Origin: Bacteroidaceae bacterium
GTDB lineage: Bacteria > Bacteroidota > Bacteroidia > Bacteroidales > Bacteroidaceae
NCBI GenBank assembly: GCA_900770655.1
Contig: CAAGLA010000020.1
Span: 7,689 to 71,688, forward strand
Direction: 5' to 3'
DNA length: 64,000 bases
Shown here in pieces: positions 1-8,569 of the stretch. Made by a program: the position numbers and the translations under genes. Position 1 is the first letter of the stretch; each line of letters starts with the position of its first letter. Under the pieces are notes generated by a model that did no database searches, was not told where the DNA came from, and saw only the letters and a program-made list of their open reading frames with translations.

Positions 1-945
1 TCTTATGCTAAATTTGTAAACAGTGAATATTGGCCCATTAATGGCACTGTTGCCGATACCGGCTCTCTTATGGGGTTTATTTCTGATTTTACATTACGTA
101 ACTGTGATTCTTTGGGCAAGGTTAAGTGGATTGACCTCGAAACTCTTATACTCGAATATGCTCTTTCTAAGAGGAATCGGGTGAAGTTTGCATCCGATGA
201 TGAGGTCTTAAAGGCCGATAAGGCTTTTTTTGAACTGCTGAAACGGAGGTTCACCGAATATATTGTCTATGAGGTCTATCCTCTTTTGACGTCGAAAATG
301 AAGAGTGATTTGTTGCTTGTCAATAAGGTTATGAAAGCTGTAATTGCCAATGGCAGTTTTAAAAAGGCATATAGCTTTAACTATACAAATACTGCTGCAA
401 TTATTAATTTTGTTTATGGTTGCAGTTTGAATGTTACTCATCTCCACGGTGTAGTGCGCGATGTCGATGACCCTATAATTTTAGGTATCAGCGACAGTGC
501 CGATGTTCCTTCGGAGTATAGCTTTTTGATGAAATCTCATCATCCTTCTTTCTGTTCTCACAATTTGAATGACGATTTATATGGTGCCAATGAGATTATT
601 CTCTATGGTCTCTCGCTTGGTTGTGCCGACTTTGAGTATTTCAAAAGGTTTTTGATGGATATTGTAAATAATTACAGGAGCGGAATGCCGAAGAAACATA
701 TTCATATATTTACATTCGACGATGTGTCGCGTAGTGGTATAATGAAGAGTATTACCGATATTGCTGGGCTTAGAATGTCCGATGTCTATGCCTGTCTTGA
801 CTTTAAGTTTTATGTTGCTGACGGCTGGCCTTCCTCAAAGGCCGTGGCCGATAGCTACAATGCTTTTGTTGAGCGTATGACTGCAGCCAAACCGGGTAAC
901 TTTATTGTTTATACGGCTAAGGCTCCCAACAAACATTCGTGGTAG
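1..945 (+). CDS. AbiH-like abortive infection protein, 5' end missing
   Basis: The reading frame is already open at base 1, so the N-terminus lies outside the window; at least 314 residues are visible. The first internal ATG is at 70 but the codons before it continue the same frame. The segment resembles the AbiH phage abortive-infection family: a NYTNT motif (SFNYTNTAAI), then a THLHG motif followed by PIILGISD, and near the end LYGLSLGCADFEYF, which matches the family's GHSLg..D..YF element. AbiH proteins are cytoplasmic and their biochemical mechanism is not well understood. The gene ends 92 bases before an unrelated aldo/keto reductase that has its own promoter. It may be the right edge of a defence region lying to the left. 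The assignment rests on motif recall only. Confidence 0.6.
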   Translation, partial: SYAKFVNSEYWPINGTVADTGSLMGFISDFTLRNCDSLGKVKWIDLETLILEYALSKRNRVKFASDDEVLKADKAFFELLKRRFTEYIVYEVYPLLTSKMKSDLLLVNKVMKAVIANGSFKKAYSFNYTNTAAIINFVYGCSLNVTHLHGVVRDVDDPIILGISDSADVPSEYSFLMKSHHPSFCSHNLNDDLYGANEIILYGLSLGCADFEYFKRFLMDIVNNYRSGMPKKHIHIFTFDDVSRSGIMKSITDIAGLRMSDVYACLDFKFYVADGWPSSKAVADSYNAFVERMTAAKPGNFIVYTAKAPNKHSW

Positions 946-981
946 TGTAGGGGGCTTGTTTTTGTACTTTTTAACAGGGGC

Positions 982-1015
982 TTTGTCTCCTTTTACGATA
1001 TAATAATTAACTTTG
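982..1015 (+). promoter_or_regulatory. Putative Bacteroidales promoter for the aldo/keto reductase
   Basis: TTTG at 982-985 and TAACTTTG at 1008-1015 resemble the Bacteroidetes -33 (TTTG) and -7 (TAnnTTTG) elements. The spacer is 22 bases, slightly longer than the usual 19-21. The start codon follows at 1037. Confidence 0.45.
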
Positions 1016-1036
1016 GGCTGTTAAATATTTTCTTTT

Positions 1037-2041
1037 ATGAGAGAACTGGCTTACACTCCCGATGCGTTGCGGTATGGAAACGGAATGAAGTTCCGTCGAT
1101 GTGGCAAGAGCGGCATTATGCTGCCGGAAATTTCTTTGGGCTTTTGGCATAACTTTGGCGATGTGGATTCTTTTGAGAATGCCGAGGCTATGGTGCACTT
1201 TGCGTTCGACCACGGGGTGTGTCATTTCGACCTTGCCAACAATTATGGCCCGTCGGCGGGTTCGGCCGAAAGGACTTTGGGGCTTTTGATGAAGAGGTCT
1301 TTACACGCGTTCCGCGATGAGTTGTTTATCTCTACGAAGGCCGGGTACGATATGTGGCCGGGGCCATACGGAAGTTGGGGTTCCCGCAAGAATCTGATTG
1401 CCAGTCTCGACCAGAGCCTGCGTCGTATGAATCTGGAATATGTCGACCTCTTCTACAGCCATCGTTACGACCCTTGTACGCCGCTTGAGGAGACTTTGCA
1501 GGCATTGGTGGATGTGGTGCGCTGCGGAAAGGCTCTTTATGTGGGTATTTCGCGCTGGCCTAAGGAGGCTGCTGCAGTGGCCTATGATTACTTGGCTGCT
1601 CACGATGTGCCGTGTCTTGTTTATCAGGGAAGGTATAATCTGCTGGACCGCGAACCTCAGGCTGCCGGTATAATTGACCAAGCGCAGGAGTGCGGAGCGG
1701 GTTTTGTCGTTTTTTCTCCGCTGGCACAGGGGCTTCTTGCCGGCCGCTACATAGCCGGTATTCCCGGTGACTCGCGCATTGCGCACGGAGGTCACCTGAA
1801 GAGGGAGGCTCTTACCGTAGAGAGTATGCGGCAGATAAAGGCTCTCGACCTAGTGGCAAAGCGTCGTGGGCAGTCGCTTGCTGAAATGTCGCTTGCGTGG
1901 ATTCTGAACGATGCTAGGGTCACTAGTGTTATCGTTGGCTCCAGTTCTGTTGCTCAGCTGCAGAAGAACCTAATGGCAATGCAGAGCCCGGCTTTTACTG
2001 CCGAAGAACTTCAAGAGATTGAGGCTGTTCTGGGTAGGTGA
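1037..2041 (+). CDS. Aldo/keto reductase, YghZ-like
   Basis: A 334-residue cytoplasmic NAD(P)H-dependent oxidoreductase of the aldo/keto reductase family, closest in feel to YghZ (L-glyceraldehyde-3-phosphate reductase). The N-terminus with RRCGKSG and SLGFWHNFGD is characteristic of that subgroup and supports the start at 1037. The catalytic set is visible: Asp and Tyr in FDLANNYGP, Lys in ISTKAGYDMWPGPYG and His in LFYSHRYDP. The cofactor-binding end is seen in the SVIVGSSSVAQLQKNL segment near residue 310. It is flanked by an AbiH-like gene and, convergently, by the sialidase-associated small gene only 4 bases downstream. The physiological substrate cannot be read from sequence. Confidence 0.88.
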   Translation: MRELAYTPDALRYGNGMKFRRCGKSGIMLPEISLGFWHNFGDVDSFENAEAMVHFAFDHGVCHFDLANNYGPSAGSAERTLGLLMKRSLHAFRDELFISTKAGYDMWPGPYGSWGSRKNLIASLDQSLRRMNLEYVDLFYSHRYDPCTPLEETLQALVDVVRCGKALYVGISRWPKEAAAVAYDYLAAHDVPCLVYQGRYNLLDREPQAAGIIDQAQECGAGFVVFSPLAQGLLAGRYIAGIPGDSRIAHGGHLKREALTVESMRQIKALDLVAKRRGQSLAEMSLAWILNDARVTSVIVGSSSVAQLQKNLMAMQSPAFTAEELQEIEAVLGR

Positions 2042-2045
2042 TTCT

Positions 2046-2252
2046 TTATCGGTTGTTCTCTCTCAGTTCCAGTGTTATTTCAATATAGGGGCGTGTGCCG
2101 TTGATGTAGTCGGCGTATAGGGTTTCGGCGTCACGCCCTTTGAGGATGCGGCATTTGCCGCAAGCCTCGCAGTCGTTGAGGCATTTCCACGCCTCATTTA
2201 CGTATTCCCGTCGTTCTTCTTGTGTGGATTTTGCTATGTCGGGGGCTGTCAT
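2046..2252 (-). CDS. Small Cys-rich protein translationally coupled to sialidase
   Basis: A 68-residue protein. The ATG (2252-2250) overlaps the sialidase TGA in an ATGA arrangement, so the two genes are probably translationally coupled. An upstream extension of the frame inside the sialidase gene is Arg-rich and unlike protein, which favours this short start. The middle has a Cys cluster with spacing C-x3-C-x2-C-x2-C (in KCLNDCEACGKC), possibly a zinc or iron-sulfur site, followed by an acidic helix-like region ending PYIEITLELRENNR. No signal peptide or membrane segment is seen. I do not recognise the family. Coupling to a secreted sialidase does not by itself indicate a shared function. 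Confidence 0.6.
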   Translation of the reverse strand: MTAPDIAKSTQEERREYVNEAWKCLNDCEACGKCRILKGRDAETLYADYINGTRPYIEITLELRENNR

Positions 2253-4252
2253 TGTTGTTGTTCTTCTTCTGTGGCTATATACTCTGTTACATCTACCGGC
2301 AGGTACACCATTGAGTAGCCTCCGGGTTCTTCTTCGTAGTATATGCCTATCTCTCCGCTTGGGAGTATGCACATTGACGAGTATGCCGAACCTCTTGTGG
2401 AAACGGGGATTTTCTTCCAACCGTTTGCAAGTTGGGTGGGGGTGTATGTGGCGGGGTCGTTGCTAAGATGGCGATAGAATATTGACACTCCGCTACGGTT
2501 GTTTCCTGTGGGTACCGACTGGAACAGTGTGTTGCCTATGCGCAGTGGTTCGCCGTTGGTGTCGTTGCTGCCGAACTTAAGGTCGCCTACTTGGTCGGTG
2601 GCTACTGCTCCGTCCCAGTATCCTTCGGCTCTTTCGAAATTCGTGTAGTGGAATACATTGAAGTAGCGGCCGTATCCTTTACGGCTGCTCAGCAGTACGC
2701 TGCCGTCGGGCAGCTCTTCGCATTTGGGCTCGTTGCCGTATGGTGCCGGACTGTCGTTAAAGTCGTTGCCCAGCTCGCCCAGCAGTTGCCACGTCTCGCC
2801 AAAGTCGTCGGAGTAGAGGGCGTAGTTGTGGTGTCTGTGGCTACCGCTTTCAACTGCCCACACGGCACAGTATATGCGGTAGTAGTCGCCTTTCTTTATC
2901 ATACTGCTCTGTGCTATGCGGCCGGCTCCTATAAACATTGAGCCTACGTGGGCTCTGCCTGTGCTGTCTTTGAAGAGCGGGTATATTTCGTATGTCACCT
3001 CTTGGGGCTTGCCGGCTTCCCACTCGCCTGTCTCTTCGTTGTATTTTATGCGGAGGCGGGCAATGCGGTTGGGGTTTTCGGGGTTCTCGCTTGTGCCGGC
3101 TCCGTAGTTGCCGTTCCAGCAGACGCGGTTTCCGCAAACGCTCATAACGAGTATTTCGTTGTGTTCGCGGTCGGCTACAACGGCGGGGTCGCCGAACCCT
3201 GTGAGCCAATCCTCTGTTGCGGCGTTGCCTGCTCCGTCGGCTATCTTCACCGGCTCGCTCCAACTGTGGCCGTCCCACTCATTTCCGCTCTTTGTGCTGT
3301 GGCGCATTACAAGGTCTACTTCGCCGAATCCTATGTCGCTGCCGCACGGGCGGTAGTCGTTTATTGCAAATAAATAGCCGTTGGCTGTTGTTACTATTGC
3401 GGGTATGCGGTAGGGTATGCCTTCTTCGGTGGGGGAGTAGAAGAGGTATTGGTATTTGTTCTCCTTGTCTACATTTATGTTTACAGTTACCTTTGCTCCG
3501 TTCTTGGGGAGTGGCTCGCCGGCTGTAATGGGGCTCTCGACATTCATATCCCAACCGTGGTATGTTGTTCCTGCCTCAACGCTGAATGTTGCTCCGGCGG
3601 GAAGGTAACAGGTGGTTTGTTGCGGGAGTGTCTCTTTGCTGAGCGTGGTGCTGCTCTTTACTCCGTCTATGGTTATCTCTATCTCTCCTATGCGTGTGTT
3701 GGTGTCGAATCCCCCTTCGGTGTTGGCGTTGTATTCTATTGTGAGCGCTCTTCCGGTGTCTATTATACGGAACTGCCAGTGGCTGCCAGTGTCGTTGCTG
3801 CTGTAGAGCCTGATGTCGCGCCCGGCACCTCCGAACATATTGAAGCTTTGTCCGGGATTCTCTTTGGGTGTTATGGTGTAGCTGCCGTCACTCTGTGGTG
3901 TGAGCGAGAGGGTAGTGGCTTCGTCTGCCGGTGCCATTGTTGCAACGGCCTCCTGCTCTGTGCCGCTAATCTTCAGTGCCTTGTGCTTGCCGGCTTGGTG
4001 GTTGAAAAGCTTGAAAGATGCAGATTCGCCCACCATATACCAAATTTCGGCAGTGCTGTATTGTGCTTCTCCGCTGCCAACGGTAATGCCGTCGCTGTTG
4101 AGCTTTATGGCGTATCCTTTGTCGCGGTTGTTTGTTATCTGTACCGGTATTCCGTTTGAGAACTTCTGTGAGAACAGGAACTCTTGTGCTAAGGCTCCCG
4201 ATACTCCTGCTGCCACAAGCAGCAATATAAAAAGATGACGTAGGTTTTTCAT
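2249..4252 (-). CDS. nanH: Secreted exo-alpha-sialidase (GH33)
   Basis: A 667-residue sialidase that releases terminal sialic acid from host glycans. The start chosen at 4252 begins with a clear Sec signal peptide (MKNLRHLFILLLVAAGVSGA, cleavage near ALAQ). The frame runs 88 codons further upstream, but that part does not look like protein. Residues about 25-270 form an N-terminal region, probably carbohydrate-binding beta domains. The catalytic propeller starts near 270 with the YRIP motif (281-284). Asp-box-like repeats follow near 318-331 and at about 480 (SDDFGETW). The late STRGSAYSS and SGEIGIYYEE segments near 620-640 carry the expected catalytic Arg/Tyr/Glu environment. The small Cys-rich gene follows with a 4-base overlap. 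The likely role is mucin or glycan foraging in the periplasm or at the cell surface. Confidence 0.92.
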   Translation of the reverse strand: MKNLRHLFILLLVAAGVSGALAQEFLFSQKFSNGIPVQITNNRDKGYAIKLNSDGITVGSGEAQYSTAEIWYMVGESASFKLFNHQAGKHKALKISGTEQEAVATMAPADEATTLSLTPQSDGSYTITPKENPGQSFNMFGGAGRDIRLYSSNDTGSHWQFRIIDTGRALTIEYNANTEGGFDTNTRIGEIEITIDGVKSSTTLSKETLPQQTTCYLPAGATFSVEAGTTYHGWDMNVESPITAGEPLPKNGAKVTVNINVDKENKYQYLFYSPTEEGIPYRIPAIVTTANGYLFAINDYRPCGSDIGFGEVDLVMRHSTKSGNEWDGHSWSEPVKIADGAGNAATEDWLTGFGDPAVVADREHNEILVMSVCGNRVCWNGNYGAGTSENPENPNRIARLRIKYNEETGEWEAGKPQEVTYEIYPLFKDSTGRAHVGSMFIGAGRIAQSSMIKKGDYYRIYCAVWAVESGSHRHHNYALYSDDFGETWQLLGELGNDFNDSPAPYGNEPKCEELPDGSVLLSSRKGYGRYFNVFHYTNFERAEGYWDGAVATDQVGDLKFGSNDTNGEPLRIGNTLFQSVPTGNNRSGVSIFYRHLSNDPATYTPTQLANGWKKIPVSTRGSAYSSMCILPSGEIGIYYEEEPGGYSMVYLPVDVTEYIATEEEQQQ

Positions 4253-4553
4253 ATTATGCAGTTGTTGTTTCTGTTTACAAATTAAATACTTTTTTTGCAC
4301 AAAGGCAAGCGCTGCTGTCCGAATAAAGCCTAACGGGTGGCGGCCGGAATGTTTTTTGTCTGCTAACTCTTGCTTTTCCTTGCTCTTTGTACTATCTTCG
4401 CATAATGTTAGAATGGGGCATAGCTCTTTTCGGGCCCGTTGCTTGGCAAACGCAAGAAAGCAGCAAAGGTAAAGCCAAAAACGGCAGAAACAGTAATAAC
4501 CTATTTTTGAGAACAACTATTTACTAATTTATAGAATCTCCCTTGAATACATT
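4253..4553. other. Divergent intergenic region, sialidase / rpe
   Basis: This 301-base stretch separates two divergent genes. It holds one convincing plus-strand promoter (4370-4400) and about 150 bases of rpe leader. A 40-codon ORF at 4405-4527 starts at the predicted transcription start and shows no recognisable protein feature. No good TAnnTTTG box was found for the sialidase on the minus strand. Confidence 0.5.
4370..4400 (+). promoter_or_regulatory. Putative promoter for rpe
   Basis: TTG at 4370-4372, a 20-base spacer, then TATCTTCG at 4393-4400. The second element is a TTCG-type variant of the Bacteroidetes -7 box that recurs in front of several genes here. Confidence 0.5.
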
Positions 4554-5204
4554 ATGGCACAGATAGTTTCTCCATCGTTGTTGTCGGCCAACTTCGGCAA
4601 CCTGCAGAGCGATTTGAAAATGATAAACAACAGCAGTGCCGATTGGCTGCATATAGATATTATGGACGGTGTGTTCGTGCCGAACCTCTCTTTTGGCCCG
4701 CCGGTGCTGAAATATGTTGCCGAATTGTGCGAAAAGCCTCTCGATGTTCATCTTATGGTGGTTAATCCTATGAATTATCTGCCGGCAGTAAAGGAACTCG
4801 GTGCCCGAATAATGAATATACACTACGAGGCGTGTACTCACCTGCACCGTGCCGTAACCCAAATAAAGGATGCGGGTATGATGGCCGGTGTAACGCTAAA
4901 TCCTTCTACTCCGGTGTTCCTTCTAAAGGATATTATTGAGGAGCTCGACCTTGTGCTGCTAATGAGTGTGAACCCGGGATTCGGCGGGCAGAAGTTCATT
5001 CAGTATACGGTAAACAAGGTGCGCGAACTGCGCGAGCTCATAGACTCTACAGGTTCTAAAGCTCTGATAGAGGTAGACGGCGGTGTGAACACAACAACCG
5101 GTGCACTGCTCGCTGCGGCGGGTTCCGATGCTCTGGTGGCCGGCAATGCGGTGTTCAAGGACAGCGACCCCGAAGGGGTTATTGCCCGTTTGCGTGCATT
5201 GTAG
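4554..5204 (+). CDS. rpe: Ribulose-phosphate 3-epimerase
   Basis: A 216-residue TIM-barrel enzyme that interconverts D-ribulose 5-phosphate and D-xylulose 5-phosphate in the pentose phosphate pathway. The length is normal. Family motifs are all visible: SPSLLSANFGNL at the N-terminus, the metal-binding HIDIMDGVFVPN, DVHLMV, the NPGFGGQKF phosphate loop, and EVDGGVN with a final GNAVFK. The ATG at 4554 gives the standard N-terminus. comEC follows in the same frame 42 bases later, which suggests co-transcription. Confidence 0.96.
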   Translation: MAQIVSPSLLSANFGNLQSDLKMINNSSADWLHIDIMDGVFVPNLSFGPPVLKYVAELCEKPLDVHLMVVNPMNYLPAVKELGARIMNIHYEACTHLHRAVTQIKDAGMMAGVTLNPSTPVFLLKDIIEELDLVLLMSVNPGFGGQKFIQYTVNKVRELRELIDSTGSKALIEVDGGVNTTTGALLAAAGSDALVAGNAVFKDSDPEGVIARLRAL

Positions 5205-5246
5205 GCGGCTATAAACACAAAAAGGACATATTCTATATTTCCTCTA

Positions 5247-7361
5247 TTGCCCAGTGATAATATCTTTAAGCAGAACCCGCTGTTGAGGCTTGTGCTTCCC
5301 TTTATGGCGGGAATTGTGGTGGGGTGGCAGTGTAACTTGGATGCAATGCATATTGTTGCGCTGTTTGCCTTGTCGGCTGTAGCTATGGCTGTGGGTATGC
5401 TGAAGAGTGTTCCGCGCAATCTCTTTGGTGTGGCTGCAATGGTGGCGATGCTCTCTTTGGGCGCGTTTGCGGAATATTGCCAGAGCAAGGCAAAAGAGCC
5501 TGTGTGGAACAGCGAAAAACAGCTCTACAGGGCGCGGTTACTGGAAGTGCCGCAAAAACGCGGTACAAGCGTGAAGGTGCTTGCCGAAGTCTCTTTGCCC
5601 GGCACAGTCCGGTACTATGATGCCCGTTGCCGTGGGTTGGTATATCTATATTTTCCACGTTCGGTTGAGAGTGACACTCTTGAAATAGGCGATGTGTTGT
5701 TGGCCGATATGGCGGTATCTCCGCCAAAAAATGCAGGGAACCCTGCGGAATTCGATATTGAAAGCTACTATTATATTCAGGGAATCAGTGGTACGGCATT
5801 TGTGAACACCGGTGGCTGGAGTATTGAAGAGGAGGGGCATCTCACTATCTCTATGCAGGCCCTTGCTCTGCGCGACAAGGTGGTGGATCGCTACAGGGAA
5901 ATGGGCTTGAAAGACGGTGAACTGTCGCTCCTGTCGGCATTGACGGTGGGTGAAAAGCGCGACTTGCAGCAAGAGATAAAAGAGAACTATTCTGCTGCCG
6001 GCGCAAGCCATATATTGGCCCTTTCGGGCTTGCATTTGGGTATAATATATGCTTTTCTTGTACTGCTCCTCCCTCTACGTTCGCGAAAACTGCTTTTCGT
6101 TGTTTTGCGCGAGGCGGTGATTGTGTTGCTCTTGTGGGGCTTTGCCTTTGTTGCCGGCTTGTCGCCGTCGGTGGTGCGTGCTGCAATACTCTTTACGTTG
6201 ATGTCTGCAGGCAGGTGTCTGAAACAGGACAGCTCGTCGCTGAGTTCGCTCTCTTTTGCGGCTTTTGCAATGCTGCTCTATTCGCCCCATCTGCTGTTCG
6301 ATATAAGTTTCCAGCTCTCCTTTGCTGCGGTATTCTCCATTTTAACTCTTGCTCCGCCTCTTGTGCGTCTGTTCCGCCCCGAAGAACACGGAAGGTTCTA
6401 TGGCGCAGTGGTGAGAATCTCTGTTATGTCGCTTGTGGCGCAAGTGGGTACGCTTCCTTTTATTTGGTACTATTTCGGGGTGTTCCCGCTTTATTTCTTG
6501 CTGACAAACATATTTATAATACCTCTGGCTGCTTGCGTGGTAAATGTGGCGTTTTTGGCTCTTGTCTTCTCTTTTGTGCCATTGTTGCAGGGCGGTACAG
6601 CTTCTTTGCTGGGAACTTCAGCGGCAGCTATGAACGGCCTTGTGGAACTCATTGCGGGCTTGCCGGGTGCATCGTTTATGCTGCCACCGGTGGGTGTTGC
6701 GGCTGCTTGTGGCATTGCCGGTCTGTTGATTATGCTATCTGCCGGTCTGTTGCAGAAGAGGTGGTGGCTGGTTGCCATTTCTCTTTCGGGTGTGGTTTTC
6801 TTCTCTTTAGCCGGGGCTGTAAAGGATAGCTGTGAGGTAAAGGGCGACAGACTGGTTATCTACAACAACCGCAAGAATCCTCTGTTGCACGCCATAGAGA
6901 GCGATGGTGACAATGTGCTTGTCTCTACTGTCCCGCAGCTCGATGCCGAATATGAATACTCTTCTTCGCCATATATAAAACGTGAAGGGCTGCAAAGCCC
7001 CGAATGGGCCTGCTGGAACTATAGTTCGCCACTGGCGAGTGTGGAAGAGGGCCTGCTCTCTTTCGGCGGGCTGAAGATAAGACTCGTAGACAACAGTTAC
7101 TGGAACGAAAACATATATGCTTGCCCTGCCGATATTGTGGTGCTGTGCCGTGGCTTCTTGGGCAGTGTTAAGGAACTGCTTGAGGTTTACCCCACAGAGT
7201 GCATTGTGCTCGATGCTTCGCTCTTTAAACATAGCCGCGAGAGAATAATGCGTGAGGCGGCAGCGCTTGGAATAGAGCCTGTAGATATTTCGCGTACAGG
7301 AGCGGTGCTGGTGCTACCATTTGACGATAGTTTTACCCTTGAACCGTTGCGGGGAAAATAA
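5247..7361 (+). CDS. comEC: ComEC/Rec2-family DNA-uptake channel protein
   Basis: A 704-residue polytopic membrane protein. In competent bacteria ComEC moves single-stranded DNA across the inner membrane. An N-terminal pair of membrane segments precedes a DUF4131-like region. The Competence domain is marked by ASHILALSGLHLG near residue 255-265 and a run of hydrophobic helices to about 520. The C-terminal 180 residues are soluble and do not show the HxHxDH motif of the metallo-beta-lactamase domain found in longer ComEC proteins, so that module is absent or degenerate. The start is a TTG at 5247. No in-frame ATG exists between the rpe stop and this codon; the first is at 5303, inside the first membrane segment. 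Confidence 0.87.
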   Translation: MPSDNIFKQNPLLRLVLPFMAGIVVGWQCNLDAMHIVALFALSAVAMAVGMLKSVPRNLFGVAAMVAMLSLGAFAEYCQSKAKEPVWNSEKQLYRARLLEVPQKRGTSVKVLAEVSLPGTVRYYDARCRGLVYLYFPRSVESDTLEIGDVLLADMAVSPPKNAGNPAEFDIESYYYIQGISGTAFVNTGGWSIEEEGHLTISMQALALRDKVVDRYREMGLKDGELSLLSALTVGEKRDLQQEIKENYSAAGASHILALSGLHLGIIYAFLVLLLPLRSRKLLFVVLREAVIVLLLWGFAFVAGLSPSVVRAAILFTLMSAGRCLKQDSSSLSSLSFAAFAMLLYSPHLLFDISFQLSFAAVFSILTLAPPLVRLFRPEEHGRFYGAVVRISVMSLVAQVGTLPFIWYYFGVFPLYFLLTNIFIIPLAACVVNVAFLALVFSFVPLLQGGTASLLGTSAAAMNGLVELIAGLPGASFMLPPVGVAAACGIAGLLIMLSAGLLQKRWWLVAISLSGVVFFSLAGAVKDSCEVKGDRLVIYNNRKNPLLHAIESDGDNVLVSTVPQLDAEYEYSSSPYIKREGLQSPEWACWNYSSPLASVEEGLLSFGGLKIRLVDNSYWNENIYACPADIVVLCRGFLGSVKELLEVYPTECIVLDASLFKHSRERIMREAAALGIEPVDISRTGAVLVLPFDDSFTLEPLRGK

Positions 7362-7398
7362 TTTCGCTAAAAGAGTGTGGCGCAAACCTTATTTTTGG

Positions 7399-7406
7399 TA
7401 TCTTCG
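7399..7406 (+). promoter_or_regulatory. TATCTTCG -7 element before the DHH gene
   Basis: TATCTTCG lies 18 bases before the ATG at 7425, in the 63-base gap after comEC. No matching TTTG at 19-21 bases upstream was found, so only the -7 box is supported. Confidence 0.35.
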
Positions 7407-7424
7407 TGACAATTTATTCATTTT

Positions 7425-8456
7425 ATGCTTGAGAAGATAATTTTACAGGAGAATATAGATGCTGTTAAGGATATTGTATCTGCCGGCAGCAAGTTTGTTA
7501 TTGTGGCGCACAAGAACCCCGACGGTGATGCTGTGGGCTCGTCGCTTGCAATGTTTCACTATCTGCGTTCTATGGGCAAGAACGTGGCGGTTGTTCTTCA
7601 GAACCCTTTCCCTGAATTCCTCTCTTGGATGCCTGCGGCTGGGGATATAATAATTTATGACAACGATTCCCAAGCTTCTGCAACTGCTATAGAGAGTGCC
7701 GATGCTATCTTCTGCCTCGACTTCAACTCGCTCTCCCGCGCAGGCGATGTGGGGCTGTTGCTTGCCGCAGCAAAGGGAAAGAAGGTGCTTGTAGACCACC
7801 ATCCGGCTCCGGCACCGGAATTTGACGTGGTTATTTCCCACACTCTTGCCTGCGCAACGTCGGAACTTGTCTTCCGCCTTATAAAAGTTCTCTCAGGTGT
7901 AGCTGCCCTTACGCTTGAAATGGCACAGTGCATATACACCGGTATGATGACCGACACCGGTGCATTTGCCTACGCATCGGCCCGCCGCGATATATTCCTT
8001 ATAATAGCCGACCTGCTCGGTACAGGAATAGACAAGGATCTTATATACCGCAAGGTGTTCTACAACAGTTCGTTGTCGAGGATGAGGCTCTTTGGCTTTG
8101 TGCTGCACGAGAAATTGAAGGTTTACAACAAGTACAATGCGGCGTTGATAACACTTTCACACAGCGAACTGATGCGTTTCTATGCGCAGAAGGGCGATAC
8201 CGAAGGGCTTGTCAACCAGCCTTTGCAGATAAAAGGAGTGCGTTTCTCCTGTTTCCTGCGCGAAGAGCAGCCGGGAAAAGTGAATGTCTCATTGCGCAGT
8301 GTCGACGACTTTCCTTGTAACGCGGTGGCCGAAGAGTTCTTTAATGGCGGTGGTCACCTGAATGCGTCTGGCGGGGAGTTGCACTGTTCTGTTGACGAAG
8401 CCGTGGAGGTGTTCAAAAAGGCAATAAAAAAGTTTAAAAAAGAGCTCGTCGGGTGA
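7425..8456 (+). CDS. DHH/DHHA1 phosphoesterase, NrnA-like
   Basis: A 343-residue cytoplasmic phosphoesterase of the DHH-DHHA1 superfamily, similar to NrnA (oligoribonuclease / pAp phosphatase). Metal ligands are visible in order: HKNPDGDAVGSS near residue 30, CLDFNSLSR near 103, the signature VDHHPAP near 125, and MTDTGAFAYA near 180. The C-terminal DHHA1 nucleotide-binding domain ends with the family motif GGGHLNASGG near 308. Likely substrates are short RNA oligomers (nanoRNA) and pAp; a cyclic-dinucleotide linear product is also possible for this family. It is followed by a lipoprotein gene with its own -7 box. Confidence 0.9.
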   Translation: MLEKIILQENIDAVKDIVSAGSKFVIVAHKNPDGDAVGSSLAMFHYLRSMGKNVAVVLQNPFPEFLSWMPAAGDIIIYDNDSQASATAIESADAIFCLDFNSLSRAGDVGLLLAAAKGKKVLVDHHPAPAPEFDVVISHTLACATSELVFRLIKVLSGVAALTLEMAQCIYTGMMTDTGAFAYASARRDIFLIIADLLGTGIDKDLIYRKVFYNSSLSRMRLFGFVLHEKLKVYNKYNAALITLSHSELMRFYAQKGDTEGLVNQPLQIKGVRFSCFLREEQPGKVNVSLRSVDDFPCNAVAEEFFNGGGHLNASGGELHCSVDEAVEVFKKAIKKFKKELVG

Positions 8457-8550
8457 TTTTTATGATTATTTGTGAATAGTCTATATTTTTTTCGGTTTAG
8501 TTTTTGTAATTTTGCGAAAATTAGTAATTTTGAATGTTCGGCACTTTTTG

Positions 8551-8558
8551 CCGTTTTG
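8551..8558 (+). other. AT-rich leader before the DUF4827 gene
   Basis: The gap from 8457 to 8569 is very AT-rich. It contains TAATTTTG (about 8509-8516), a good match to the Bacteroidetes -7 box, with no clear -33 TTTG at standard spacing. This short segment lies in the leader just before the two candidate ATGs at 8564 and 8570. Confidence 0.25.
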
Positions 8559-8569
8559 TGTATATGACT

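Noticed and set aside
2253..2420. Longer form of the small Cys-rich gene starting at 2420
   Set aside because: The extra 56 residues are Arg-rich and come from the sialidase reading frame's shadow; the ATGA start is better.
4253..4516. 88-residue N-terminal extension of the sialidase
   Set aside because: It would bury the clear signal peptide and it crosses the rpe promoter; the residues look non-coding.
4405..4527. 40-codon ORF in the rpe leader
   Set aside because: Its ATG falls at or before the predicted transcription start, and the peptide has no features; kept only as a note.
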